Shown here piece by piece: positions 1 through 8,555 of a DNA stretch of 64,000 bases (positions are counted from its first letter, which is position 1; each line of letters starts with the position of its first letter). The notes beneath the pieces are model-generated. The model was not told the origin of the DNA. It did no database searches and saw nothing but the letters and a program-made list of their open reading frames with translations. Source of the stretch: Ferruginibacter sp. (GTDB lineage Bacteria > Bacteroidota > Bacteroidia > Chitinophagales > Chitinophagaceae); assembly GCA_019638575.1 (NCBI GenBank), contig JAHBTN010000010.1, forward strand, positions 1 to 64,000, read 5' to 3'. Position numbers and translations under genes: made by a program.

Positions 1-24
1 GGTGATCCAGTAATCTTTAACTGA
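1..24 (+). CDS. Possible 3' end of a plus-strand gene
   Basis: Frame 1 reads GDPVIFN and then a stop at 22-24. A rho-independent terminator on the same strand begins 20 bases later, which is what one expects behind a real gene. Only seven codons are visible, so the product cannot be named and the call rests on context alone. Confidence 0.3.
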   Translation, partial: GDPVIFN

Positions 25-44
25 GATTAAACAGACATAAACTC

Positions 45-76
45 AATCCCTCCCGGTTTTCGGGAGGGATTTTTTG
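45..76 (+). terminator. Rho-independent terminator
   Basis: An 11-bp GC-rich stem (45-55 pairing with 61-71, loop GTTTT) is followed by a run of T. The T-run lies only on the plus-strand side, so it terminates a gene entering from the left edge. Confidence 0.85.
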
Positions 77-510
77 TTGCTTGAAAATTTGAAGTAAATG
101 ATTTTGATTGTGAAAATATCCTTTGCTTAATAGAATTTCTATAGTTTAATCTTGATTAATAAAGCAAACAAGGATAAGAGTATTTTGTTGGAGTTAATTT
201 GATTACCGGGGGGTACCTGTTTGTTTTATTTGATGATTTACACAATTAGAAACTCTAATAACAGAGGGTATTAATTACGTTTTTAACTTACAATGGAAAA
301 TAATTGCAATGTTATAATGTGCAGTTGAGAATTAATACAAATCCTACTATTTCTAAAACCAAAATGCAGTTAAAATCATGTTCTAAAATGATGAATGTAA
401 AAATTAACGGAAAGATATTTATTGTATAAATATTTGGCAGTTGGCTCTTTTCATACCTGGGTAAATTGAAAATAAAAAAAACAGGGATATTTTTTTTGAA
501 GAAATTATTT
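77..510. other. Non-coding AT-rich spacer
   Basis: This stretch separates the plus-strand terminator from the 3' end of the minus-strand gene at 511. I see no convincing reading frame, RNA gene or repeat. It is mostly A/T homopolymer-rich sequence; a GGGGGG-like patch occurs near 208. Confidence 0.6.
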
Positions 511-1497
511 TTATCCTTTGCCTTTAGGTTTTACGGTTTTTGATTCAGTTTTCTTAGGGCTTTCTTCCGTTTCATTACCTTTTAATTTACTTTCATCAAT
601 ATTGCCCGCAGGATCCCTAATGGGGTTAGGAACGGGTGCCTGCCCATCTGGAGTAACCTGGGTAAAAATTTTATCAATATGAACCCATTTACCGTTTTGC
701 CATTTAAAACCTTCATAATCACCATCGCCAACAAGGGTCCATTTTTTATTTGGTTGATTTGATTCTGAAACTAGATGTTCAACAACAATCATGTCTAAAT
801 CCTTATCATACGTAAGCCTGGGGCCTGCTTCTTTCTTATATTCCAAAATAAAACGGCTCATGGATGGATTAACCACTCCATCTTTTTTATAAGTGAAATA
901 GCGGCCGCCAAAAACCGGTTCGCCGTTTTGAAAACTCAATACTTCAATAATTTTACGGCTGCTGCGTATATTATTTTCATCAAAACCCAAAAGTGTATAA
1001 TATGAATGATTTAAATTTTTTGTAAGGATAATTTTATAATAAATGGCACCAATCCAACCGAAATTATTACCAATTGTATCTGATACATTTTGTGTTACAT
1101 CAGATTTATCAATTAATGGAAATAGTTTTAGAGATCCATCTGTGGTTTTCATCTGTATAGCGCCATGTTGCCTTATTACATTTTCATTAATAACAAGTTG
1201 CCATGTAAAAATGCGGAATAAACTATCGGGAGAATAAAGTATTGAAACAGTTTGAAGAGATTCGAAAGGGTAGGAGAAAGAGCTTTTTGTTACCAGTGCC
1301 CTAACCAGCATACGGGTAAACACGCTATCAGCCTTTAAACGGTCTTCGGCATTAATGCCTCGTAGTATTTTAACCGATTCGGCCCTTATTGAATCTTCTT
1401 TTTGGCTAAGAAATTTCATATCGGCCTTGCTTATGTTTTGTGAAAAACATACACTGCAGGGAGAAAATAAAAGTGCCAACCCAATTAATCTGTTCAT
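511..1497 (-). CDS. Secreted protein of unknown function, 328 aa
   Basis: The protein starts with a short signal peptide (hydrophobic residues about 5-18, likely cleavage after CFSQ, around residue 20). The mature part is rich in beta-forming stretches with many aromatic residues (for example FGWIGAIYYKIILTK and GEPVFGGRYFTYKKDGV) and ends in a Lys/Glu/Pro-rich tail from about residue 295. No catalytic motif is recognised. It resembles conserved hypothetical exported proteins of Bacteroidota, but I cannot assign a family. It stands alone, with a candidate promoter 55 bases upstream and a 140-base gap to gmhB. Confidence 0.7.
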   Translation of the reverse strand: MNRLIGLALLFSPCSVCFSQNISKADMKFLSQKEDSIRAESVKILRGINAEDRLKADSVFTRMLVRALVTKSSFSYPFESLQTVSILYSPDSLFRIFTWQLVINENVIRQHGAIQMKTTDGSLKLFPLIDKSDVTQNVSDTIGNNFGWIGAIYYKIILTKNLNHSYYTLLGFDENNIRSSRKIIEVLSFQNGEPVFGGRYFTYKKDGVVNPSMSRFILEYKKEAGPRLTYDKDLDMIVVEHLVSESNQPNKKWTLVGDGDYEGFKWQNGKWVHIDKIFTQVTPDGQAPVPNPIRDPAGNIDESKLKGNETEESPKKTESKTVKPKGKG

Positions 1498-1552
1498 GTG
1501 TTAAAATTAGCTAATCCAATAATATGCAGGGATAAAAATATAGTTTATGTTA

Positions 1553-1560
1553 CAAAATTA
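1553..1560 (-). promoter_or_regulatory. Candidate Bacteroidota -7 element
   Basis: On the minus strand this reads TAATTTTG, a full match to the TAnnTTTG consensus. It lies 55 bases before the start codon at 1497. No good TTTG -33 element is found at the expected distance, so the call is tentative. Confidence 0.3.
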
Positions 1561-1637
1561 ACTAAAGCTTAAACAATGTTGCATTTGTAATGCCTGTTGC
1601 TTTAAAATAAATGGATGAAGCTTATGCTTTAATTAAG

Positions 1638-2189
1638 CTATGATAAATGATTTGCAAAATCAATCAGTGATTTAAAAACAAGATCAATATTCTCTTTTGC
1701 TATTTCTTCGGCAGGCCTTGTTGTGGGAAGAAAAATTGTTTTTACGCCAAGGTTACGGCCAAATAGCATATCACTACCTGTATTGCCAACCATAATTGTT
1801 TTTGAAAGATCAATACCCGGGAAGTCTTTAACTGCCTGTAAACCCATGCCTGTATTGGGTTTTCGGTTAGGGCTTGCACTATCTACATCGGCACAATAAT
1901 ATACGGCATCAATCCTGCCTCCGGCCTGGCTTATTTCAAGCACCATATTATTATGTATGCGTTCTACTTCTTTTTGTTTTGTTATTCCTCTGCCAATGCC
2001 CCGTTGATTGGTAACTACAATAATGTACTTAAATTTTTTAGCAAATATGGCTATCGCCTCTTTTACGCCATTAATAAATCTGAATTCTTCCCAGGTATGG
2101 ATATAATCATCAATCTTTTCATAGTTAATAACGCCATCCCTGTCAAGAAAGAGTGTCCAGCTTTTGTCTATTTTTTTAAAATCAATCAT
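1638..2189 (-). CDS. gmhB: HAD-family heptose bisphosphate phosphatase (GmhB-like)
   Basis: HAD subfamily IIIA phosphatase, 183 aa. The nucleophile motif LFLDRDGVIN lies near residues 13-22, the Thr motif VVTNQRGIGRG near 58-68, and the Lys and Asp motifs in NRKPNTGMG and IMVGNTGSDM. In the heptose pathway it would remove one phosphate from D-glycero-D-manno-heptose 1,7-bisphosphate in the cytoplasm. The gene overlaps the upstream nucleotidyltransferase by 8 bases, which indicates translational coupling. The zinc loop typical of GmhB (C-x-H ... C-x-C before RKP) is reduced here to a single Cys (YYCADVDSASPNRKP). The substrate is therefore inferred mainly from its neighbours; a histidinol-phosphatase-like role is less likely. 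Confidence 0.85.
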   Translation of the reverse strand: MIDFKKIDKSWTLFLDRDGVINYEKIDDYIHTWEEFRFINGVKEAIAIFAKKFKYIIVVTNQRGIGRGITKQKEVERIHNNMVLEISQAGGRIDAVYYCADVDSASPNRKPNTGMGLQAVKDFPGIDLSKTIMVGNTGSDMLFGRNLGVKTIFLPTTRPAEEIAKENIDLVFKSLIDFANHLS

Positions 2190-2889
2190 TTTTAATCACA
2201 GTAAAATCAGTTTGTGCCTTTTGGTAGTCTTCAGGTATGCCAATGTCAATAAAATACTTATCCTGAATAACTGCATACATTTTTCCTTTATTAAAATAAG
2301 TTTGCAGGTAATCATTTTCAAATGAGAATTTATCGGGTAGTTTTTCTTTTAAGAAAATATTCTTGTTTAAAGCATAAACACCTCCATTAATTAACCCTGT
2401 AGCATAAGATTTTTTTTCTTTAAAATTTCTAATACTGTTATCATCGTTCAGTTCTACCACACCATACCTGTTAAAATCAAGCATGGGCTTAAGGCATAAA
2501 GTACAATGTGAATCATGTTGGGTATGAAATGAAGCTAATTCTTCAAGATTTATTTTAAAAATTGTATCTCCGTTAAGTACCAGGATATTCTCATCATTAC
2601 AGGATTTACAGGCTAATTTAATTGCTCCACCTGTACCTAATGGTTCTTCTTCAAATGAAAAACGGTTATCAAGTTTGGAATATTGATTGTTTACAAAATC
2701 TTTAATCATCTCTCCTTTATAACCTAATGCATATATGAAGCTGGTGATTCCCTGGTTAACTAAAAAATCAATAATAAAAGCCAAGAATGGTTTACCAGCA
2801 ACCGGTGCCATACATTTGGGCATATCAGTTATTACTGGCCTTAGCCTGGTGCCAAGTCCTCCGACTAATATGATGGCTTCTTTTATCAT
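2182..2889 (-). CDS. hddC: Sugar-1-phosphate nucleotidyltransferase (HddC-like)
   Basis: NTP transferase of 235 aa. The N-terminal signature VGGLGTRLRPVITDMPKCM is the nucleotide-binding loop with its catalytic Lys. LVLNGDTIF near residue 105 supplies the metal-binding Asp, and FIDIGIPEDYQKA lies close to the C-terminus. Beside gmhA, hddA and gmhB, the likely reaction is the guanylyl transfer to D-glycero-alpha-D-manno-heptose 1-phosphate that yields GDP-heptose. It overlaps gmhA by 4 bases (ATGA type) and gmhB by 8. Sequence alone does not exclude another hexose or heptose substrate. Confidence 0.85.
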   Translation of the reverse strand: MIKEAIILVGGLGTRLRPVITDMPKCMAPVAGKPFLAFIIDFLVNQGITSFIYALGYKGEMIKDFVNNQYSKLDNRFSFEEEPLGTGGAIKLACKSCNDENILVLNGDTIFKINLEELASFHTQHDSHCTLCLKPMLDFNRYGVVELNDDNSIRNFKEKKSYATGLINGGVYALNKNIFLKEKLPDKFSFENDYLQTYFNKGKMYAVIQDKYFIDIGIPEDYQKAQTDFTVIKND

Positions 2890-3458
2890 CCGAAATACTC
2901 AGCCTCTACCAACTGGCAAATGATGTGCCCTATAAGAATATGACTTTCCTGGATACGGGGTGTATCAGTAGATGGTACATTTATTAAATAATCTGACAGT
3001 TCTTTTAAAGATCCGCCTGTAGCCCCGGTAAAAGCAATTGTAGTCATGCCTTTTGCTTTAGCTACTTCAAATGCATTGTATATGTTTTTGCTATTGCCCG
3101 ATGTGCTTAACCCAACCAAAACATCTCCCTTATTACCAATGCCTTTTAATAACCTGGAATAAATAACATCGTAACTGTAGTCATTGGCAACTGCCGTCAT
3201 ATACGAACTGTTGCAATGCAAGGCTTCCGATGGTAATGCATCCCTGTCGGTATAAAACCTGCCACTAAATTCGGCGGCAAGGTGCTGTGCATCTGCAGCA
3301 CTGCCGCCATTACCGCAAAACAACACTTTGTTACCTGCTTTAAAGGCATTTACAATAACTGTTATGCATGATTTTACTGTCTCCAACAATTCTTCATTTT
3401 GCAAAACATCCTGTTTTACTTTTATGGAAGATTGTACAATATTTTTTATTTGATCCAT
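2886..3458 (-). CDS. gmhA: Phosphoheptose isomerase (GmhA-like, SIS domain)
   Basis: Single SIS-domain protein of 190 aa, the usual GmhA length. Diagnostic stretches are FCGNGGSAADAQHLAAEFSGR (about 47-67), LVGLSTSGNSKNI (about 114-126) and PRIQESHILIGHIICQLVE near the end. It would convert sedoheptulose 7-phosphate to D-glycero-D-manno-heptose 7-phosphate. It sits between hddA (10-base gap) and hddC (4-base overlap), which completes the heptose set. Confidence 0.93.
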   Translation of the reverse strand: MDQIKNIVQSSIKVKQDVLQNEELLETVKSCITVIVNAFKAGNKVLFCGNGGSAADAQHLAAEFSGRFYTDRDALPSEALHCNSSYMTAVANDYSYDVIYSRLLKGIGNKGDVLVGLSTSGNSKNIYNAFEVAKAKGMTTIAFTGATGGSLKELSDYLINVPSTDTPRIQESHILIGHIICQLVEAEYFG

Positions 3459-3468
3459 AGTTATTTGT

Positions 3469-4491
3469 TTAGATACGCCAGGTTGTTAAGCCATGTTTTG
3501 TAAAAGTATAATTTATAACAGCGCCTCCAAAATTATTTAAAGTTTTTATCACTTTATACCTTGTATTGCCGGGGCAATAAAAAATCATAAACCCTCCACC
3601 ACCGGCACCACTTATTTTTCCACCGGTGGCACCCGATTTTTTTGCCGCTTCATAAACTTCATCAATCCTTGGGTTGCTGATGTTAGCAGCCATTTTTCTT
3701 TTATGTTCAAAACCATAATCCAGTAAAACACCAATTTCATGCAGGTTGCCTTGCAGGAATGCGTCTTTCATTAATTTTGCCTGCTCTTTTAGCTGGTGCA
3801 TGGCTTCAATACTTTTTTCGATTTTATTATTTACATTTTTTACCTGTTCATTTATAATAGCTGCACTTTCTCTTGATGTGCTGGTGAAATAAAGAACAAG
3901 GTTATTTTCAAGTTCGTGTAAATATTCAGGTTTTATACGCAGTTGGTTAACTATTACACTATTATCTGTATGAAACTCCATATAATTTACACCTCCAAAA
4001 GTTGCAGCATATTGATCCTGTTTGCCACCTGCAAGCATCAGGTCGTTTCGTTCAATATCATATGCATACCTAGCAACTTTATATTCATCAAGAGGAAGAT
4101 TAAGCATTTCTTTAAAAGCGCCCAAAACTGCAACAACCAGGGTAGAAGAAGTTCCCAAACCTGAACCGGCCGGGGCATCTACAAAAGTAGATAACCTTAA
4201 TCCCGGAATGGTTAATGAATAGTCTTTTTGAATTCGGTTATAAACTGCTTTTAACAGGTCTAATGTTCCATCAATTGGTAAAAGAGGTATCTTATCAAAT
4301 TCTTGTATCTCATCTCTATCCAGCGCTTCTACAATAACTTTATTGTCGTTTATAGGCTCTATGCTGGCATATGCAGATAATGAGATGGTAGTATTTAATA
4401 TGGCACCACCAAATTGGTCACTATATGGGCTTACATCTGTACCACCACCTGCTAATCCAATTCTTAAAGGGGCTTTGCTCCTGTAAATCAT
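3469..4491 (-). CDS. hddA: D-glycero-alpha-D-manno-heptose 7-phosphate kinase (HddA-like)
   Basis: GHMP-family kinase of 340 aa. The ATP loop is PAGSGLGTSSTLVVAVLGAF (about residues 107-126) and the C-terminal GHMP motif is GGKISGAGGGGFMIFYC (about 290-306). The N-terminus (RSKAPLRIGLAGGGTDVSPY) is typical of HddA and related sugar 1-kinases. It would phosphorylate heptose 7-phosphate at C1. It is the first of four contiguous heptose genes in transcription order. Confidence 0.9.
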   Translation of the reverse strand: MIYRSKAPLRIGLAGGGTDVSPYSDQFGGAILNTTISLSAYASIEPINDNKVIVEALDRDEIQEFDKIPLLPIDGTLDLLKAVYNRIQKDYSLTIPGLRLSTFVDAPAGSGLGTSSTLVVAVLGAFKEMLNLPLDEYKVARYAYDIERNDLMLAGGKQDQYAATFGGVNYMEFHTDNSVIVNQLRIKPEYLHELENNLVLYFTSTSRESAAIINEQVKNVNNKIEKSIEAMHQLKEQAKLMKDAFLQGNLHEIGVLLDYGFEHKRKMAANISNPRIDEVYEAAKKSGATGGKISGAGGGGFMIFYCPGNTRYKVIKTLNNFGGAVINYTFTKHGLTTWRI

Positions 4492-4518
4492 AATTTATTT
4501 TTAATGCTGCATTGCAAT

Positions 4519-5694
4519 TTAATCGTTATTTGCCAGTTCAAGAATACTGGCTGTCATCCTTGCCCAACTTAACTTTTTCTTTTCCTCAATTAATTGTGGA
4601 AGAAAATAATCTTCACCTTTTTTAAAGTATTCAGTTATTTTTTCTGCAATTGATATAGCATTGGGTTCGGCTACCAGGCCGGCTTTATCATGTGGTACCA
4701 TTGCAGGCAACCCGCCAACATTGGTTACAATCATAGGAACTTCAAAATGGTATGCCAAAGGTGTTACCCCGCTTTGTGTTGCATTTCTATATGGTTGTAT
4801 CACTACATCAGCCGCACATAAATAATTTTTTACATCACTGTCTTTAATAAAATTTGTATGTAAAATTAAATTATCAATAATGCCTGTTTTTTTTATTTGC
4901 TCATTATAGGGTTTGCAATCATCGTAAAGCTCGCCTGCAATCAACAGTTTAATATTTTTAGTTTGTTGATGGATGTTTAATATTTGCATTGCATCCAGCA
5001 AAATATCTAAACCTTTATACTTACGGATAAAGCCAAAAAAAAGTATAATAGCATCATCGTTTTTAAGGCCTAAATTTTTTCTTGCTTCATCTTTACTAAT
5101 CTTATTGCCAAAATTATCATATAGGGGGTGGGGTAGCAGTACGGCTTTTTTTGTTGTTGTAAATGAGCGAAGGTCGTTCATTACTTGTTTACTCATAATG
5201 ATGAAGGCATCTACCGGTTTTATAAAATAACGGGTGAAGATTTTATCTCCTATACGTTTTTCATGCGGTATTACATTATCAGCAATACAAATAATTTTAC
5301 TGTGTTTGTTCTTTTTTATGATGCGTAAGATACTGCCCAGGCAGGGCCCCATAAAAGGTATCCAGTACCGCACTACAACTATATCGGGTTTTTGCTTTTT
5401 AATTTCCCTGCCAACTTTTATCCAGTTAAAAGGGTTTATTGAATTTATCCTGCTAATTATGTTTAATCCCTGTGGTGCCGGTTCATCGGTAAATTGTGAT
5501 TTACCGGGAAACAAAAATCCCGGGTATTGCAATGTAAAGGAATAGATTTTTGTATTAAAACCTTCGTTTGTAAATTGCCTGGCAAGCCTTTCATTAAAAG
5601 TGGCTATACCTCCTCCACGTAGTGGATGAGCCGAGCCAATGATGATTATTTTTTTACCTCCCATTCCTGTAAAGGAGGAACCGGAAGTTACCAT
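4519..5694 (-). CDS. Glycosyltransferase, GT4/GT-B type
   Basis: The 391-aa protein has the GT-B layout. The N-terminal half has IIIIGSAHPLRGGGIATFNERLA, a loop seen in GT4 enzymes. The C-terminal half has ILFFGFIRKYKGLDILLDAM and a donor-binding stretch VVIQPYRNATQSGVTPLAYHFEVPMIVTNVGG, with Ser/Gly in place of the usual E-x7-E glutamates. It probably builds a surface glycan, perhaps using the GDP-heptose made by its neighbours; this is inference. The start could instead be the internal Met at codon 11 (5664), just before GGKKIIIIGSAHPLRGG. Confidence 0.88.
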   Translation of the reverse strand: MVTSGSSFTGMGGKKIIIIGSAHPLRGGGIATFNERLARQFTNEGFNTKIYSFTLQYPGFLFPGKSQFTDEPAPQGLNIISRINSINPFNWIKVGREIKKQKPDIVVVRYWIPFMGPCLGSILRIIKKNKHSKIICIADNVIPHEKRIGDKIFTRYFIKPVDAFIIMSKQVMNDLRSFTTTKKAVLLPHPLYDNFGNKISKDEARKNLGLKNDDAIILFFGFIRKYKGLDILLDAMQILNIHQQTKNIKLLIAGELYDDCKPYNEQIKKTGIIDNLILHTNFIKDSDVKNYLCAADVVIQPYRNATQSGVTPLAYHFEVPMIVTNVGGLPAMVPHDKAGLVAEPNAISIAEKITEYFKKGEDYFLPQLIEEKKKLSWARMTASILELANND

Positions 5695-5698
5695 AGTA

Positions 5699-6643
5699 TT
5701 AATTTAATCCTGTTTTAGTCTCTATAAGATAGTTATTTCTTTCAGTTGAGTTACGTGAAATAAGTTCGCCTATAAAACCTGCAAGAAATAATTGCGTACC
5801 TATAATCATAGTTAGTATAGCAAAGAAAAACAAGGGCCTTTGTGTCATACCTGTTTGGTCGAAAAAGAATTTTGAAATAGTGAGGTAAATAAATATTACA
5901 AAACCTAAAAAGAATGATAAAGTTCCCCACAAACCAAAAAAGTGCATGGGGCGTTTACCAAATTTGCCTACAAACATGATGGATGCTAGGTCAAGAAATC
6001 CATTAACAAAACGCTCCCATCCAAACTTGGTTACACCGTATTTACGTGCCCGGTGTTCCACTACTTTTTCTCCTATTTTTCTAAAGCCCGACCATTTGGC
6101 AAGTATGGGAATATACCGGTGCATTTCACCATATATTTCAATGCTTTTTACAACTTTCTTTTTATATGCTTTTAAGCCGCAATTAAAATCATGTAGTTTT
6201 ATTCCTGAGCTTTTCCTGGCAGCAGCATTAAATAATTTTGAAGGAATGTTTTTTGTAAGCTTGTTATCGTATCTTTTCTTTTTCCATCCACTTACCATAT
6301 CATACCCATCTGTTAAAATCATTTTACGCAGTTCGGGAATTTCATCGGGGCTATCCTGCATATCAGCATCCATAGTAATCACCACTTGGCCCGATGCTGC
6401 TTTAAAACCTTCATTCAAGGCAGCACTTTTTCCATAATTGCGTTGAAATTTTATACCTTTTAAATTAGTATTGCCGGTACGAAGTTGTTCAATCACATTC
6501 CACGAGTTATCAGTACTGCCATCATCAATCATTATCACTTCGTACGAATAATTATTTTGCTGCATCACCCTTTCAATCCATGCAGCAAGTTCAGGTAATG
6601 ATTCTTCTTCATTATAAAGTGGTATCACTATGGTTAAATCCAT
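5699..6643 (-). CDS. Family 2 glycosyltransferase with two C-terminal membrane segments
   Basis: GT-A fold, 314 aa. It begins with LTIVIPLYNEEESLPELAAW and carries MIDDGSTDNSW, VITMDADMQDSPDE (the DxD region) and GVTKFGWERF. Two hydrophobic helices follow near residues 235-262 and 270-297. This is the architecture of dolichol-phosphate-mannose-synthase/ArnC-like enzymes, which transfer a sugar to undecaprenyl phosphate at the inner membrane. It lies 4 bases downstream of the GT4 boundary and 5 from the DUF4199 gene, so it belongs to the same operon. Confidence 0.9.
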   Translation of the reverse strand: MDLTIVIPLYNEEESLPELAAWIERVMQQNNYSYEVIMIDDGSTDNSWNVIEQLRTGNTNLKGIKFQRNYGKSAALNEGFKAASGQVVITMDADMQDSPDEIPELRKMILTDGYDMVSGWKKKRYDNKLTKNIPSKLFNAAARKSSGIKLHDFNCGLKAYKKKVVKSIEIYGEMHRYIPILAKWSGFRKIGEKVVEHRARKYGVTKFGWERFVNGFLDLASIMFVGKFGKRPMHFFGLWGTLSFFLGFVIFIYLTISKFFFDQTGMTQRPLFFFAILTMIIGTQLFLAGFIGELISRNSTERNNYLIETKTGLN

Positions 6644-6648
6644 TATAA

Positions 6649-7137
6649 CTATTTTTTCTTTATAAAAAATAATGATGCAACTGCAGATATGGCTGCACCC
6701 GTTAAAAGGTATCCGAATATGGCGCTTGATATAAGCATGGTTAGATAATATTGTTTCATTTTATCTATGTTGGCCTGCACTTCGGCAGGTGTGCTGTTAC
6801 CTTTTTTAATAAGCTCATCTCCATAAGCCTTTGCCATTTCATCCCTGAACTCGGGATGTAATTTATTAAAAACAAAAGTAAATACTACCATCAATAAAGC
6901 TACCACTATAAAACATTTGAATGCCTGAAGGAAAAAACCGCCAAATTTATTTGAGTTTTCTCCCGATTTTGAATAATCATAAATGGTCCATACAATACCT
7001 GCAGCATAAACTATGTATATAATATACTGCAAGGGGCTTTCAAATGGTTGCCCGGTATAATAAAAAATCAAAGACAATGCAATCATGATGATGCCCGTAA
7101 GCAAGCCTTTATTAGTGGCATTTAGATTTTTCAACAT
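6649..7137 (-). CDS. DUF4199 integral membrane protein
   Basis: The 162-aa protein has four predicted membrane helices: about 10-28, 35-52, 72-92 and 130-155. A charged loop (RDEMAKAYGDELIKKGNSTP) separates helices 3 and 4. The pattern matches the DUF4199 family of Bacteroidota, whose function is unknown. The order dihydroorotase-like, DUF4199, GT2 is one I recognise from other Bacteroidota genomes, so linkage to glycan or lipid-carrier metabolism is plausible but unproven. Confidence 0.82.
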   Translation of the reverse strand: MLKNLNATNKGLLTGIIMIALSLIFYYTGQPFESPLQYIIYIVYAAGIVWTIYDYSKSGENSNKFGGFFLQAFKCFIVVALLMVVFTFVFNKLHPEFRDEMAKAYGDELIKKGNSTPAEVQANIDKMKQYYLTMLISSAIFGYLLTGAAISAVASLFFIKKK

Positions 7138-7141
7138 GTGC

Positions 7142-8398
7142 TTAATTCAGGTGTATTTTTGATTTATTGATTATGCCTATTACTTTGCCTGTTAACTTTT
7201 TACCTATAAAAGCTGTATTTTTTGATTTAGATTGAATCATCTCTTCATTAAAAATATATTCGGCACCGGGATTAAACAAAGTAAGAGAAGCCGGTTGCCC
7301 TTCAGATATTTCGGGTGTTGATAATCCAAAAATATTACGGGCATTTACTGTTTGCATCTTTACAAAATCATGTACCGGTAAGCCGATGCTGTTAACGGCA
7401 GCAAACATAGTTTGTAAACTTATCATGCCCGGCTTGGCATATTCAAATTCGCATGCTTTATTATCATTATGTTGTGGCAGGTGATGCGATGCAATACAGT
7501 CGATGGTGCCATCAAGCAATGCTTTTTTTATTGCATCCTTATCGTTTTTTGATCTTACAGGCGGGTTTAATTTTAAATTGCTATCATATCCCTGTAAATC
7601 TTCATCACAAAAAAATGCCTGGTAAGGTGTAATGGAACAGGTAACATTGATACCGCTTTCTTTTGAACGTTTGATGTACTCTAAACTTTTTGGTGACGAT
7701 ATGCCGGTGAAATGTATCCTGCTATCGGCATAGCGTGCAAGTTTTAAATCCCTTGCTACCATCAACTCTTCGGCCATAATGGGTTTACCGGGCAATCCCA
7801 TTTGAGTTGAAATAATTCCTTCATTCATTAACCCTCCCATGCCAATGCTTGTATCATCGGGTACCTGTATCACTGTGCCATTAAAACTTTTTACATATTG
7901 CAGTGCTTTTAATAGCAAACCTGAATTTTGTACCGGTAGAATCCCATCGCTGAATGCAACAGCACCTGAATGGCGCATATCATACATTTCTGAAAGCTCT
8001 TTTCCTGCTGTATTTTTTGTAATAGCACCTATGGGATAGATATTAACTGAAACATTTTGCGCTTTTTGTTTAATATATTCTGTTTGAGATTTGTTGTCAG
8101 TAACCGGGTTACAGTTTGGTATCAGCATTACATCGGTAAAACCGCCAGCAGCTGCAGCTTTAGCTCCTGTTTCTATAGTTTCTTTGTATTCAAACCCGGG
8201 GTCGGCAAAGTCGGCAAATATGTCCATCCATCCAGGGCTTACACATAAGCCATCCTGTTGTATGGTTTTATCGACCTGGTCGTTAATTGAATCAGCAATT
8301 TTTGAGATGATGCCATCTTCTATCAGTATATCTTTTATTTTACCGTTAAAAGGAGAGGAGGTAGAAATGATAGTTGCCTGCTTGATTACTATTCTCAT
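7142..8398 (-). CDS. Dihydroorotase homologue, probably non-catalytic
   Basis: Amidohydrolase-fold protein of 418 aa, aligned end to end with class I dihydroorotases (MNEGIISTQMGLPGKP, KLNPPVRSKNDKDA, DGTIDCIASHHLP, EFEYAKPGMISLQTMF). The metal and catalytic residues are replaced. The D-x-H-x-H motif after PGWMD is DIFAD (Phe61, Asp63). The active-enzyme H-x-x-H-x-S is HFTGIS, TPHH is TPYQ, and the catalytic Asp of ATDHAPH is His (ASHHLPQH). This is the pattern of pseudo-dihydroorotases such as the PyrC' partner of aspartate transcarbamoylase in Pseudomonas. A structural role in pyrimidine synthesis or another function is inferred. It is the first gene of the minus-strand unit that ends with gmhB. 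Confidence 0.88.
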   Translation of the reverse strand: MRIVIKQATIISTSSPFNGKIKDILIEDGIISKIADSINDQVDKTIQQDGLCVSPGWMDIFADFADPGFEYKETIETGAKAAAAGGFTDVMLIPNCNPVTDNKSQTEYIKQKAQNVSVNIYPIGAITKNTAGKELSEMYDMRHSGAVAFSDGILPVQNSGLLLKALQYVKSFNGTVIQVPDDTSIGMGGLMNEGIISTQMGLPGKPIMAEELMVARDLKLARYADSRIHFTGISSPKSLEYIKRSKESGINVTCSITPYQAFFCDEDLQGYDSNLKLNPPVRSKNDKDAIKKALLDGTIDCIASHHLPQHNDNKACEFEYAKPGMISLQTMFAAVNSIGLPVHDFVKMQTVNARNIFGLSTPEISEGQPASLTLFNPGAEYIFNEEMIQSKSKNTAFIGKKLTGKVIGIINKSKIHLN

Positions 8399-8422
8399 TT
8401 ATTAAAGAATTTAGCAAATATC

Positions 8423-8453
8423 ATAAAAAAAAGTCAGGTTGTGAAACCTGACT
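8423..8453 (-). terminator. Terminator of the tRNA-Pro transcript
   Basis: A 9-bp stem (AGTCAGGTT at 8432-8440 with AACCTGACT at 8445-8453, loop GTGA) is followed on the minus strand by eight T. It lies 10 bases beyond the tRNA 3' end, so it should separate the tRNA transcript from the dihydroorotase-like operon. Confidence 0.88.
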
Positions 8454-8462
8454 GGTAATTTG

Positions 8463-8536
8463 TCGGGATGACAAGATTCGAACTTGCGACCCCACGCCCC
8501 CCAGACGTGTGCGCTACCGGGCTGCGCTACATCCCG
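8463..8536 (-). tRNA. tRNA-Pro (anticodon GGG)
   Basis: A 74-nt cloverleaf is visible on the minus strand. The 7-bp acceptor stem is CGGGATG/CATCCCG with discriminator A. The D arm has GCGC/GCGC. The anticodon stem is CACGT/GCGTG with loop CTGGGGG, giving anticodon GGG. The T arm contains TTCGAAT. The CCA end is not encoded. A consensus promoter lies 20 bases upstream and a terminator follows directly, so the gene is an independent unit between the transglycosylase gene and the next operon. Confidence 0.96.
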
Positions 8537-8555
8537 AAATTTTTGAACCGGAGCG

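Noticed and set aside
5946-6437. 163-codon plus-strand frame inside the GT2 gene
   Set aside because: It is antisense to all conserved glycosyltransferase motifs and shows no own motif.
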